DNA of 64,000 bases, taken from the NCBI RefSeq assembly GCF_963678975.1, contig NC_089274.1, positions 48,452,075-48,516,074 on the forward strand, read 5' to 3'. The position numbers and the translations under genes were made by a program. The DNA is from Dysidea avara (taxonomy: Eukaryota; Porifera; Demospongiae; Dictyoceratida; Dysideidae). Positions 1-12,862 of the stretch are shown one piece after another (the stretch's first letter is position 1; every line of letters begins with the position of its first letter). The notes beneath the pieces are model-generated. The model was not told the origin of the DNA. It did not search any database and saw nothing but the letters and a program-made list of their open reading frames with translations.

Positions 1-3000
1 GACCACCAGCAGTAGTAGTAGTAGTAGTAGTTATGGGGGACTGAGATGGCGGCAAGTTGTCCATCCAGTCCAGTGTATCTAGATCAGGTGGAGGAGGTAT
101 AAGCGAAATGTTATCATTACGAGGCACCACATCATCCTCAACTAAAACATCAATAGTAGAATTGGCGGCCATGTTTGTATCCTGTGATACTTCAGCAGAG
201 CTGATAACCTGTTTCTTAGCTGGTGATGGAGTGGCAACATTGCTACCACTACTGTCTAGGGCTGCAGGTCTTCTTTTGTTGTTAGAGGTTGCCACAAAAT
301 CTTCGTCATCACTGTCAAAATGTAACCTCCTTTTCCCGCCCTTCCGTCTGCTAGCCACAGTGGTAGTTATGGTTTCTTGTTCACTTGATTGTTGTCTGGA
401 GGAGGAAGAAGGGATAATCACGTCATTGGGATCCAGAAATGTCTGCATTTCCATGTCATAATGTAAGCCAAAGTCTTCAGTTACTGAGATGTTCTCAGTG
501 AATTGTAGTACATTCATCAGTTGTTTAGTTCTGTTAGAGTGTCCCACATAACCAACTGATACTGGAGCTCGTTGCCACTCTATCTGATTATCCAGTGACA
601 AGTTTAGTTTACCAGTTGTACTGGAACACTCTGTGTTGTCTGTATCATCTTGGACACTTTTCTGCTGCTGCAGGCATAAAAGTTGTCGAGATGGTTTCAC
701 ACACGACACAATCTCCTGTCGTAATCTCTCTGATTCTCTTTCAGACAAGGAATATCGTTCTTTCCACACCAACAACTCTGCATCTGTCAGTGTTCCAGGA
801 ATGTGCCCTTGGTATATCCCAAAACTCAGTTGAGATTGCTGCTTCCCTTTTCCATGACTTGTGCTTCCTTTCAGACTTTTCTTGGGTGTATCTGCCTGAT
901 CAATGTGCATGTGTAGGTGACACACTTGTGGTCGTAAGTGGTTGGGTACCATCCGATAACTGTTCCCATAAAACTGCAGTGACTTACAACCATCCCTGAT
1001 AATCTTGTGAATGGATTTCTTACTGGACTGACTCTGCTGGTAAACCTGTAATCACCACACAACAAACAGTTACATTATTTTGGGGGTGACAGTCAAAGGA
1101 ATAATTTCGACCTGTACTAAAGTTTTTGCTCTATATTTTGCACTGCCAGATGGCAATAAAGAACAGAAACGCACAAAACAATTTAAAACTTTTTAATAGC
1201 GTTGCATTAGGGACATATATTACTTACTCGTTCTTCTTTCCCTTCAGTCACAAGTACAACGATCCTTCCACTTCTCTTCCTACCCGTCCTGCCCATCCTT
1301 TGAATAAGTCTAAGTGTAGAGTATGTGATGGTATTGTGTTTTGTTTAACTGTATGTAAACATGTTGTATATGGTGGCATGGAAGACTGTTAAGCTAAATG
1401 TAAAATTAAAATACACTTTATAGTGTAACATGTAACTGTCTTTTTCAGGTGGAAGAAACAAGGACTACTGTTACTCCAATAGTCATTTCATTTTGAATTC
1501 CTAAATATTAGGGATAGTTTGAACAAGCTGCAAACAGGAACAGAACTTCTGTTCTTGTTTTGCGTGGTTGCCACAGATAATCAAACCTCTTTCCCCGCCC
1601 ACACACAAAAGGAAAAAAAGCAAGAAGTGTGTCAGGTGGCCAAGGATAGCTGTTATGTGTGACAGACTAGTCTATACTGTACAGGAAATAAAATAAAAAT
1701 TTACACACCGTGATTTATCCATGCCAGGACAGAACCCCTCCCCTGTGGGACACCTCATATTCTAAATTAGAGCTGCTGATTTACCTAGCTATTTCTAAAA
1801 TATGTATCTTTGAAATTTGTGCTATATCTTCGAATACTTCTTCAAAATCTTTGTTTAAAACTCCAGCACACTTTTAATAACTCATAAATTGTACATTTAT
1901 TTTCATGAACTATGGTTGTGATTCATAATAGAGATTGTCCATGTTTTTTTGTTGTTTTTTTTACATAGCACTACGTTCACCAAAAACCAGAATTTCCTAA
2001 AGCCTTGTATTAAAAGTTAAAGTAGATCCATGACACATTTCAGAGACATAACAATACAATTACATTACTTCTACATCAACATGGTTATTAAGGTAACCAT
2101 GGTTATTAAGGTAACCATGGTTATTAAGGTAACCATGGTTATTAAGGTAACCATGGTTATTAAGGTAACCATGGTTATTAAGGTAACCATAGATGTGACT
2201 GCTAAAATAACTGGTAAGTGACTGCTCTATTAGAATATCTTGATCTCAGACATGGTACTCTTGGTCATCACTGGATCTAGGGTATCGCATCTTTAATTTT
2301 GGGTATGTTTTCACAGTTTGGCTGTTTTGAATTATACAACTACAACTACTACTACCGTATAGTGGGTTTTTTATAGCGAGGAATTTATTTTAGCGCTTGG
2401 CTTTATCCACTAAATTTAAAACCGCGAGTAATTTAGTAAAGCAATAAAATGTACCACGTGATTTATTTTGAAATCGCGCAAGTTTCCTTGAGGCAGCTGT
2501 TTTGTCAAGTGTGTAAATGTCCATACTTAACTATTTCTCAAGAAACAGTGCTCTACATAACCCAAATGGAATACTGTCATGTAAAATTCCATCTAGGGCA
2601 ATTGTTGCAGCTAATCATGAAGTTGAATTAGTACAGGCAGCGACACAGGCACCAACTACCCATAAACACAAGTGAAAATTTGTAAAGAACAATGTCCATG
2701 ATGGAAAGCTAAGAGCTGAAATGGGAAAAGCTGTGTGTAAAGTGGGAGCAACTGCTGCTGCTCGAAAGTATTCTGCCAAGTTGAAGACCAACATAAATGA
2801 AAGCACCATGCGTGGAATAAAGAGAGCATACATCGAAGAAAGGCAGCACAAAGATGATGATGAACCTGTGACAACCTTACCATCAAAAAAATGAGGCAGA
2901 CCATTGTTACTTGGTAAATCCCTAGACGTAGCTGTGCAGGAATATTATATTAAAGTTACGAGAAAGAGCATACCCTGTGAACACAGAAGTAGCAATAGCA

Positions 3001-6000
3001 GCTTCCAGAGGACTCCTTCGAGTGATGGATCCATCTAGGTTGGCAAAGAATGGCAGTCCTGCAACTTTGTCTGTGGCGTGGGCAAAATCCCTGCTCCACC
3101 AAATGAATTTTACAAAAAGGAGGGGGAGTACCAAAGGTGGAATACCACACCAGATGGCAAGAAAAACTTTTTAAACAAATTGTTGAGATGGTGGCACTTA
3201 ATGATATCCCTGCTGATCTCATCTTCAATTGGGATCAAACTGGTAGTACCTGGGACCAAGTGTACCTTGGACAAGAAGGGGAAGAAGCGGATAGAGATTG
3301 CTGGACTGCAGGATAAAAGACAGATAACAGCTGTGATGTGTGGAAGCCTTGTTGGTGAATTTCTACCTCCACAGCTGATATATGGAGGCAAGACCACACA
3401 ATGTCATCCACACTACACTTTCCTGGGTTATTTCACACAGTGCCAATCACTGGTCCAATGAGGTCACTACGCTGCAGTACATGAGAGAAGTTATTGTACC
3501 ATTTGTGGATGGTATCAGGCAGCACCTAGATTTACCAGATGATCAACCTGCTCTTGCCATATTTGATCACTTTAAGGGCCAGCTAACAGAAGCCATCACT
3601 GCTGAGTTGGATAAAAATGGCATTCATTCTGTCATAATTCCAGCCAATTGTACAGAAGAGCTACAACCAATTGACATTTCAGTTAACACAGTGATCAAAT
3701 CTCTTTTAATGTCAAAGTTTTCAGAATGGTACTTGGCTGAGTTGACCGAGCCATTTACCAACAGTGATGAAGATGAACTGGTCGATGTTTCAGCGGTTAG
3801 AATGAAATACATAGGAGGGCAATGGTTGGAAGAAGTAATAGAATATTTACAAGACAACCCACACAGAATTCAAACATGCCAGTATTCATCAAGCCTTAGG
3901 CGTTTTTAGAGATGATATAGATTTGTCTGAGTTTGAAGCAGAGTGTGAAGAGTCTGATGAGGATGAGAGTCAGGAAGATATGTCTGATGAGAATGATTTC
4001 CAGGAGGAAAATAGTGATGAAAATGAGCTGCCGCTGGACAATACATCTGTGTCACTTAATGTACATGATGTGTATACAGAATGAGAAGATCATGACCTTG
4101 ATGAAATCTCAAGTAGTGACGAACAATGACATAAGTAACAAGTAACTAGACATTTTACTTAGCTACATGACCATATGCAGTTCTTTAGTGTAATAATGAC
4201 TTATACAACTGTATTAATCAGTGGAACATAGTCAATTCAATTTTTTTAGTTGTTCATGAACAAAATGTTAAGAGATTGGCATAGAATACAGAATTACCAA
4301 TACTGTCTATCTAAGCTGGTCACCTGTGGGCCTGTGGGTCAAAATTTCTTGGCCTTAATAGATAAATAGCTGTTGTGACAGATAAATTAGTGCATATGCA
4401 CATGTCTTAAGCGAAATTTATAGTTGGCCCTTATAGAGAGGTGGCCACTAAGACAGGTTACACTGTACTAAGTTGCCATGGTCTCGAAGAAAATGGCACT
4501 AGCTTACTTTATTTTCAGCTGTAGTTATTTGAAAGCAAACAGTGCATTTAAAAAAAACACTCTTGTTCATAGTTTTTAAAAATGTCAAACTATAACAATT
4601 GGTGATGAGCTCCTGAAACAACTAATTTGAGTTTACATAAAGAAACAACTATCACCACACAGAGCTACTAGCTTTACACACTGTAGTCTATATGTTAGCT
4701 CAAACACTGAAACATTTTTATAGATTAGATACTCTTTTACATATCAACAGTTACTTAGCTACATAAATACTTAAGCTCCTACTAATGAGTCAGATTAACA
4801 ACTGCTGTAAACGTTTCCTCAGCTTTCTCAATTTCTTTAACTTTACAATTTCTTTTTCATTTCCGCAAAATCTTAATTGGCACAGAATTTCAAGGCCACA
4901 TTGTACAAGGTCTGAAGAATACCTCCTCCTTCCAGTAACTGTAGCTGTGATAATCCCACCACTCTGGAGAAACATGCTACACCTTCGTGATACTTTTCGA
5001 GGCAGATGGCCAACAGTTTCACCTGTCCCAGGCTTCTTTACGGCAACAGTATAGCAATCCATAATGCTTCTAATCTCTCACTCATAATACAGCTCTTCCC
5101 CTAGAACTGCTGTTCATGATTCACCATAGACATGGTATCCTCTCACACACGAAATCATGCGCAATTCCATCTTCGCACCAGTTTACCACCACCTGCAGCC
5201 TCGAAATTTAATAACTTCACGTGGATAATTGAAGCTATCCATAAATGCTTGATCACCTATAAACTGTGAGTTCCTAGATATGAGCTTCATAGTGGAATAA
5301 CCTACTAGGAGCCACATGCAGGCTTTCTGCAGGCTCAACCTTATTGGAGCGTAAAGTTTTTACGTACAATAGTAATATAATAGTGAGGTTTTAATTTTAG
5401 CAAGTCACTGTATTCACTAAACTTTGTGCCGCTAAAATTAAATTTCGCAGGAAATTTTGGACACTGTAATAACCCGCTATACGGTATTTAATGCTTTTTA
5501 CAGTATTTCTACCACACTAATTTTAGTCTATCTACATTTAAATTGTATAAAAGATTTTTGTATGTGTACACATAAAAAGCTACAAGTACATACGCAACAT
5601 GTAACACAACACACACACACAGGGTACATACCTCACTGGAGAATTGTGAGCATCAAAGCAAATAATGAGGTCAACATCTCCAATATCCAATCCTTCTTCT
5701 CCAACACAAGTAGCTACAAGAGTGTTGTAGCCTCCCTCACGAAACTTGTGCACCACCTGAAGACAAAACGATGGTATGAGTGCTCTCTATATACAATGAC
5801 CATTTGAACATAAGTAGTGGGGGGGGGGGGGGGGAGCATTTTACTTTGTATCTTGATAGTAAGATACTAACACTATCCAGGGGTCCATATTTAACATCCA
5901 CTGCATAATCTGGACAGTGCTCTGACCAATCCAGGTGTCTAACTTGTGCGTACAATGGGATATGGAATAGCAAGGTGTCAACATTTCAGAGTGTTTACGT

Positions 6001-9000
6001 TTCACCCACTCTAATCCGTTATCAAAACACTAACCATATCTTTAGCTTGTTGTGTGAAAGAGAGTAGCCAGGTGTAAACTCACACCCAAACACAGATCAA
6101 GTAAGATGATAACTACACATACAACTGGTGGGCTACATCAACACCTAACACAAAAGGAAGTTAAAATATTCCAGGATGTAAACCATGCCCTCGGGCATAC
6201 ATATGATGTTGATACAAACACGGCATACATAAAGAACCATGACTGAAGTAGGGATTAAATGTCCACTAGTATATCTGTGCATGTTTGTATGTATGTGTGT
6301 GTGTGTGTGTGTGCATGTATGTAATGTATGTATGTTTGTATGTTTATATATTTGTTTGTCTTACCCACGTGAGCAAAACTTTGTTCGCTAAAAACAGCCT
6401 TTATATGAGAAATAAAGGTCATATAGAACCAGTATTAAAATTCCGGGCAGGTAAGCTTCGGCTAATATGTGCTGGTTTGAAATACAAGTGAAACGAGTTT
6501 ATAAGGACATGGTGAAAGCCTTTCCCAATGGGCTCTGCGGACATTAAACAGCTGAATAACAACACAGCTGGCCTCCTAGGCCACCAGGTATAACGAATTC
6601 TTTAGAGGCGTGCCCATACATACGCGGATGAAAATGAAGAGAGTCTTTGAGGCTTTGCCTGGAGAATTTGTGTAAGAAAATGTTATAGACGAACTATAAA
6701 ACAGTTACGAAGATACTCCTGTGCATTATTAGTGGGTTAAAGTGGTTTATTCGAGGTACGCCTCCTTAGCAACGTAATTACAGAATTACAAAACATTTCA
6801 TCAATTACAAAATACAAAGTACTAAATAACTATGACTCAAATTATTGTGTATTTAGACTATGGTACAGCTCATTTACAGGGTTACTAAATCACTTAGTCA
6901 CCTGACATGCTCATCTAGTCACCTACACATGTTCATTTAGTAACCCGCCCTCAAGCAATTTTGTACATGATAAATAATTATAACACGAAAGGCACACTGC
7001 AGTACTTGATAATACTTAATACTCTTCTTATCGTGTTCTGCAAATAATTCTGGACAAATAGTAGACTAAGCAGCGTATCTACTGTAGCTCTAGCCGTTAC
7101 TCTGGTTACCAGTCGAATAATTATTTTTGTGGGCGCTATAAGGACTTCAGGAAGAAACCGTTCTAATGTTCTGCACTGCTCTTTCACCCCACACTCATGC
7201 TCTGGCTATAAAGGTACTTACTTTAAACCATAGTCTAAATAAGTTAGACACTGCGACCAACGGAAACTAAGCAATTTAGTAACCCCTCTGGCCCTTAGTA
7301 GCGCCCTCGCTGCGCTCGGGACGCTACAGCCTCAGGCCATTAGGGTTACTAAATCGCTTAGTTCCCTTGGTCTTGGTGTCTAACTACTATGTAGCAACAA
7401 AGCAAAACCAAAAATAAATACAGTGAAACCTGTCTAATCAGGTCACTGCATAAAGAGGTCAACTGTCTAAACTGGCCATTATAAAAGTCCCCGCATGTGC
7501 TAACTGTGTACAAAGTGACCAGCCACCTCCTTTATGAGGTCAGAAAATTTAGTCCCTATGATGACCAGGTTTCACTGTATTAGTTTAATACACTGTTAAT
7601 TAATTCCAGTTTGGTGCATGGCGCCTGAAGTAGCACAACATCAACTTGCTATTTCTTTGATCCCTAATCAAACTTAAAATTCCTTATACTGTGTATTCCT
7701 TGTAGCTTTTATACAACATTATTATGACTGGTGAACCCACGCATACCACATTTGAAGAATGGCACCAGGCTTATTGCTTTTGTCTGAACATGTACCCTAT
7801 TATCAACTACTGAAATAGCAAAGTGACCAATATGTTTTGTTTTCAGCTATGTTCAGCCTGTTACACAGCGTAGAATGCTCAATCCAGTCACAATGGAAAC
7901 TCCCGTTACAAATGTAGCATGTATTGTATTTACTGCAGAATGCCAAAAGACATCTGTCAGGCTGAAGTGGTGTCAAACAGCGAAAATCTCATGCCTATAG
8001 CCTTAGATGTGTAGCCTTAGATGCTATCAAGTTACACTTGTCTGAAGACATCAGTTAGTCAATCAGTCAATCATGCAGTCGGTCAGTAGAAAATTAATTG
8101 AATAATTTTTAAAAAGTTGTAGCAACTTATTGAAAGTGTTTCAGGTCATACTGAAGGCACTTTTGGGCTTGGCTATACCTAACCAATACTGCCAAGGTGC
8201 CAGGATGGTATTGTGAGGTAGCTGGTTTTAGGCTGATATCACTGACCAGAAAAACCAAAACCTTCATGATCCCTAATATACGGTACTATCATACTGTATG
8301 ACTAGTGTACACACATTTAGACCCCTGAAATCAGGACATCTCACTAATAAGGACACCTCACTAATAAGGACATCTCACTAATAAGGACACCTTGATAATC
8401 AGGACACTTGTCCATGATCCCGTTTATATTGGTGTACACCTCACTAATAAGGACACATCTCAAAATGTCTGTAGTTCTACTGCACAAACGTAATATATTA
8501 CTGACACACCTGAAGTTGCTCCTTTTGGGTGAGTCCTTTGTTGGATTTCCCACTTGTTGCCTGCCCAACAAAACTCATCACTCGTATCAATGGAGAATGT
8601 CTTGACAACATTGTAGCTATCTCCTTAACACTTTCCCTGTACTGAGAGAAGACCATCACTCTAGTGTCATCTTTGTGAGAGGTAGTCTCCCTCTGTACAC
8701 TGCCAGTTGACGAGAATGTAGTCTGAACTGAAGCAGATGATGACGACGCATGGCCGCTGTTGATGTTAAAATGAGACAAAATGATTTCTTCTAGCTTCCT
8801 TAGCTTTGGGTGGCTATAGAAGAATGAGGTTCCCACATTGTGTGCGTACATTTGTGACAGTGCCATTCTGGAGTCAACCCCACTGCTGTCTACACCATCC
8901 ACTTCTTCAAGTTTGCTACGGAGTCTTCTCAACATTCCAGCAAAATGGTGGTCCCTTGTCAGCTCATTCTTTCCTCTAGAGGATGGCCCATCCAACAGCT

Positions 9001-12000
9001 GACTTATGGTCTGATAAAACGAGCGCATTCCATGAACTTGCAGCAACTCAAACGCGTGATATAAACTGATACCGAGGGCAAAGTCTCCTTCAACACTTCC
9101 ACCTGGCACTCTACCCTAACACAAGTAGAGACATAAATAGTTTAAGAAGTGTATCGTGTTGTTCAATCTGTCAATATGGACACTTGAGGACACCTACATA
9201 ATCCAGACACTTAGTTAAGGTCCCAAACGTATCCCATAGTACATTAACTGACCTGGAAATTGATAAACATTATTGGTGGCAACAGGATGTCAATAATATA
9301 CTACACATGTACAGACATGAAACACAAGACACTAAACTCCCACTGTATTTGTGCATCATAACAATACATTTAACAAGGATCACTCGTCACTCTATCCCAC
9401 GACAGCAGAAGATAATTGGAGCCTGCTCTTGACAATAACGTGACACAAAAGAAAGACTAGATGTATAGAATTTTTCTGCCATCACTACACATCTACACAA
9501 CACTTCTACTCATGAACTGAGCACTATTCACTGTAGTGTACACTAAATGTGTAGTCTTAAGAATTCTACTACAGATAACATCTACGGTAACCTTGTTTAA
9601 GAAACATATATGTGACCCAGTCTGCAAAAAGGGGTTTTCACTTGCATTTACTTGGCAACCTGTAACTTTACTTGTGAATGTGGCATCACCCTGAAATTTG
9701 GTCTCCATATATCCCTAACATATCACTATGGCTTGGTGTAATATGAAGGTGATAGGTTGAAAACATGAGGAGTTATGATTAGTCAAACTTGACAATTCGG
9801 AAAGGCTATAAGACCCCTTTCGCAGATCAGGTCACATGTGCAAGTACGTACAAAAGTAGATTGGGGATGCTTGCATAGCTACCTGCAAAATTTTCTGTGT
9901 GCTTGTCAAGATTTTACTCTGTGAGTCATCATATGATTAGGAAACTCGTGTGGAACAATTAGACCATAAAAACCCTCACCTGCAAAATAATTACGTCCCT
10001 TGAGAATTTAACGTAAGAATGTTACACTTTCTGCTGCAATGATTTTCCTTTGCAAACTTTCCATTAGTAAGTAAACTATAAATTATTCATTCATATGTTC
10101 ATTGATGGTAACTAACTTACGTGTAGTTAAAAGAAATAACAAATCTAAAATAAGTCAGTTTATAAATCATATGGTGAAATATCAAAGTAGCTGAAATCAG
10201 ACAGTAATTAATACATTTAAATTTAATTTTTTATGGTTGCGTTGAAACTCCTACCAAACGTAGCACAGACGATCCCATTGCTATTCAAACACGTTACAAT
10301 TAGTTCTGTGTTGGTTGTGCTCTGTAATTCACTTAAAATTGTTAGCACTATTGTGTAATACAACTATCCACACACAAGCTACTATGAACTACAAATGTTT
10401 GAGAAATTAGCATATCCAGTAATTAGAAAAACTATAAAGCTCGTGAACCAAGCACCCAAATTAAAAAGAAAACAACAAGGAAAAAAAAAACAGTTGTGTT
10501 GAACTTATTCAATTTGGTGTTAGGTATATAGAATACCATCACCGTCTCAGCAAAAACTCACCTAGTTTGCACAAGTATGCATTTTGAGAAAAGTTTAATA
10601 TTGGTGAAAATCTACAGTGAAAAAATACGGAAGTTTTCATTGAGCCATTACTCAGGGAAGTTAGTCTCATATTGACCATGTAAACAGAAGTTATGGCTGA
10701 ATGCCTTTCAGTATAGTTGCTGTACAAATCAATTTCCTTGCTCTTCTTACTGTCTAGCGCTAGTCTCAAAGGCTGAAACTTTGGTAATCCATTCCTCGTA
10801 CATCGTAGATGATACTAGAGAGAAATTCAGAAGTTGTGTAAACTAGGTAGGTTATCGCTGAGACGGTCACATTTGATTCCTACCAGACATACTGAAATAA
10901 TACTGGTCATTGTATAATAAGTTATTACCTGGAGGTCAGGATTGGACCTGAACTTGTCACGTGCTTGAAGTAGTTGGAAACGTGACACTTTCTCAGGGTC
11001 GATGGCATACATTGCTCTGCAGCTGATCAGACGGTTGATGATTCCTGACAAGATCTGATGTGCACATGTCATGGTGAGAAGTGTCAATAGACAGGTCAAA
11101 TCATCACCTTAAGAAAACAGCTCTTAATCTCTTTGATCTCTCCATCAAGAGGTACTACAACTTTCTCTATTTTTCTTTGGTGCACATATGGTCTGATGTC
11201 TAGCGACTCCTCAGATCGTAGCTCAATGTGAGATATCAGTAAATTAGTTAATACTTGTTGAACAGCCTGAGGGAGAGTGGCTAGTGAACCATTGTATGTG
11301 TAGTGTGTGTAGTAGTGTGTGTAGTAGTGTGTGTAGTAGTGTGTGTGTGTGTGTGTGTGTGTTTGCGTGCGATGTAGAGTGTGTGCATGTGTGTACATAG
11401 TCATACAGTGTGTAGTGTGTTTAAACAGTTGTATGTGTTAATGGTGTGTTCATACCTTAAGGTCATCTCCAGGTGTAGCAGTTAAGGCCAATACTCTAAA
11501 CTCGCCATTGATGGCAATAAGCCCCTTAATCACCTAACAAAATGAGGTGACAACAATGTCTATAATCTATACACAATATGACCTCATTTTGTACTTAGTA
11601 TTAGATCTAGCAAAATGCACATTTTAAATGGCTAGTGAAACTCGTTCAAATCTATAAAATTATAGCTTGAAACTTTGAAACGCTTAAAGCAGAAAACTGT
11701 ATCTACCCAGCAAATTCATCTTATTAGGACTCCTTACTTGGCAGTAGGCGTGGTTCCCAAGGGCCTTGTGTGCCTCATCAAAAACAACACAAACAACTTC
11801 GTCAGCCAGACAAGATCCTCGAGCTAGGTCATTCTGCATCACCTGAGGTGTCAGAAAGAACACCCTCTTCCTGCGCCATTCATCAACTCTTTTCTCAGGA
11901 GCCAGAGAACCTGTATATTAGAGGACAAGGGATCATCTCTTAGTATGTTGTAAGGAAGATATATTGACATGCACATAATGAATTATGGAAAGTCGCAAGA

Positions 12001-12526
12001 ACTTTACAAACAACCACTATATACATTACACACACACCATTGCACCTGTCATCTCGGTGGTGTGTTCCTTAGCAATTCCCATGATGTTATAACATGCCCT
12101 CACTTGTTGAGCTACTAGAGGCTTTGTGGGTGCCAGGAATATGACCTTCCCTGAGGGATACCATCTGTAGTAGTTGTACATCACCACTGCAGCAATGAAT
12201 GTCTTCCCCAAACCAGTTGGCAAGCTTACAAGAGTGTTAGTGAACAATGCCTTCTGTACAATATTGTACTGGTAACTACGGGTGGGTAAGTTGTTAGGAT
12301 AGATCCATTGGTTACCAGCAGTGAGGTCAAATCCATTAGTAGTCTCAGAGCTGATATTTAGTACACGTGATCCATAAGATAATGAGTCATCCAGTCCCGC
12401 AGCACGTTTAGCAGGTTCTACAGGATTACCGGCCGGTTGTGATGCTGCTATGTCGTCTTCAAAAAATCCATCTAGGTCAAGTCCTTCTGGTGCTATTTCT
12501 ACCACGTCAGCGTTCCATGCTTGCAT
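1..12526 (-). CDS. FANCM: FANCM-like DNA translocase/helicase, 3' end outside window
   Basis: Exons read on the minus strand: 12046-12526, 11738-11910, 11456-11533, 11108-11266, 10929-11054, 8510-9115, 5632-5756, 1228-1309 and 1-1045 (still open at the edge). All junctions are GT-AG and phases agree. SF2 helicase motifs appear in order: PTGLGKT (Walker A), [46 protein letters not shown] and [10 protein letters not shown]. Linker text such as [21 protein letters not shown] and [15 protein letters not shown] matches the known FANCM/Mph1 family. The family remodels stalled replication forks in the nucleus and recruits the Fanconi anaemia core complex. The start at MQAWNADV (12526) is preferred over an in-frame ATG at 12589, which falls in the probable promoter. 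The exon at 1-1045 continues the helicase C-terminal extension, then becomes low-complexity and charged. The C-terminal nuclease-like domain, if present, lies outside the window. Confidence 0.93.
2080..2192. repeat. 18-bp tandem repeat, about six copies
   Basis: The unit ATGGTTATTAAGGTAACC repeats head to tail about six times in a FANCM intron. The unit is partly self-complementary (GGTTA...TAACC). An apparent MVIKVT peptide repeat is only a by-product of the 18-bp period. Confidence 0.9.
2690..4130 (+). pseudogene. degenerate pogo/Tigger-like DDE transposase
   Basis: Several frames must be joined to follow the protein, so it is inactive as it stands. The N-terminal part contains [20 protein letters not shown] and TTLPSKK. 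A middle part reads [11 protein letters not shown] and then MNFTKRRGS. The catalytic half shows IFNWDQTG (first Asp, near 3220), [12 protein letters not shown] (second Asp, near 3560) and [15 protein letters not shown] (third Asp, near 3670), the DDD pattern of pogo/jerky-type DDE_1 transposases. An acidic tail follows. Frame changes are seen near 3235 and upstream near 3010-3080. No intact start-to-stop frame remains. Confidence 0.8.
4790..5170 (-). pseudogene. degenerate HIRAN-like protein inside the pogo element
   Basis: The frame starts [16 protein letters not shown], meets two in-frame stops, then continues [45 protein letters not shown] and [10 protein letters not shown], ending at a lysine-rich tail. 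The VGHLPR...CSMFL...GG...VTGRRRYS pattern resembles small HIRAN-like proteins often carried by invertebrate DNA transposons; HIRAN domains in HLTF-type proteins bind DNA 3' ends. The frame lies convergent to the transposase within the same terminal repeats, so it probably belongs to the element. The family call rests on remembered pattern, not on a search. Confidence 0.6.
7240..7391. repeat. fold-back (palindromic) element in FANCM intron
   Basis: Two arms of about 54 bp pair as inverted repeats: one holds TTAGACAC, then AACTAAGCAATTTAGTAACC; the other holds its complement with a few differences. The short centre is CpG-rich (CCCTCGCTGCGCTCGGGAC). Related TTACTAAATCACTTAG text occurs at about 6880-6950. 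Confidence 0.75.
7421..7577. mobile_element. 157-bp Tc1/mariner-type MITE
   Basis: Identical 12-bp inverted ends CAGTGAAACCTG bound the element, with TA on both outer sides (7419-7420 and 7578-7579). It has no coding capacity. Related text (GGCCCTTATAGAGAGGTGGCC) occurs near 4430 inside the pogo element. Confidence 0.85.
7690..8290. repeat. dispersed repeat, copy 1
   Basis: Blocks such as ACTGGTGAACCCACGCATAC, TTTCAGCTATGTTCAGCC, CATACTGAAGGCACTTTTGG and TATACCTAACCAATACTGCC recur with small changes at about 60950-62340. The two copies differ by insertions and by local CAGT-rich simple repeats. No coding frame is visible, and the class of repeat is not known. Confidence 0.7.
8310..8460. repeat. 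short interspersed CTCACTAATAAGGACAC units
   Basis: The 17-mer CTCACTAATAAGGACAC or a close variant occurs four times between 8340 and 8455, close to the FANCM exon whose edge is at 8510. Confidence 0.75.
9612..9835. mobile_element. MITE with GTGACC...GGTCAC ends
   Basis: The left end GTGACCCAGTCTGCAAAAAG and the right end (complement starting GTGACCTGATCTGCGAAAGG) are inverted. The same ends bound a cleaner copy at 52909-53145. Flanks are ATAT and ATGT, compatible with an old 4-bp duplication. It lies in a FANCM intron. Confidence 0.65.
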
Positions 12527-12862
12527 CGTGATTACATTATTTCTATTAACGCGCAGCAAAACAATGCTGCAATTAATCACGTGCACCACGTTGATATAAA
12601 GAGAGCAGAGGGGAAGTTGTGCAGATTGGAGTTCAACAGCGACTAGCTCAAGAGGTGAGATATATGCTTGTTACCTAAGCCTGGAAATTAAATTTACTAG
12701 CTAGCTCAATAGCTATAGCTAATTCCCAATGTGTCACGTCAGTTAAAACATCAGTCACTGAGTAGTTATGGTAGCAACTAGCTGCAGTATAGTACATGGT
12801 GGGTGTCACCTCTGTGTGTTTTTTCAACACTGATAGACTATCTGTCATTCCTCCTGCCAGTA
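12527..12862. promoter_or_regulatory. divergent promoter shared by FANCM and RTK gene A
   Basis: Only 336 bp separate the two start codons, which point away from each other. The region contains ATCACGTGCAC (12576-12586, an E-box core) and TATAAAG (12595-12601). A probable non-coding leader exon of gene A ends at 12654 (AGAG before GTGAGA), and its intron ends in CTGCCAG at 12860, two bases before the ATG at 12863. Confidence 0.55.

Larger units (their letters stand above)
2355..5484 (+). mobile_element. pogo-type DNA transposon in FANCM intron
   Basis: The ends are inverted repeats: CCGTATAGTGGGTT at 2355 and the complement of CCGTATAGCGGGTT ending at 5484. A TA dinucleotide sits directly outside each end (2353-2354 and 5485-5486), as expected for the Tc1/mariner/pogo superfamily. 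Sub-terminal similarity continues (AATTTATTTTAGCG on the left, AATTTAATTTTAGCG on the right). Inside are a broken DDE transposase on the plus strand and a broken HIRAN-like frame on the minus strand. The element lies in the FANCM intron between the exons at 1228-1309 and 5632-5756, antisense to the host gene. Confidence 0.85.

Noticed and set aside
2030-2221. Repeat peptide MVIKVT
   Set aside because: It arises only from an 18-bp tandem DNA repeat in a FANCM intron.
10539-10820. An extra FANCM exon between the exons at 10929 and 9115
   Set aside because: Splicing directly from 10929 to 9115 keeps frame and matches the known protein text; the intervening frame has no FANCM similarity.
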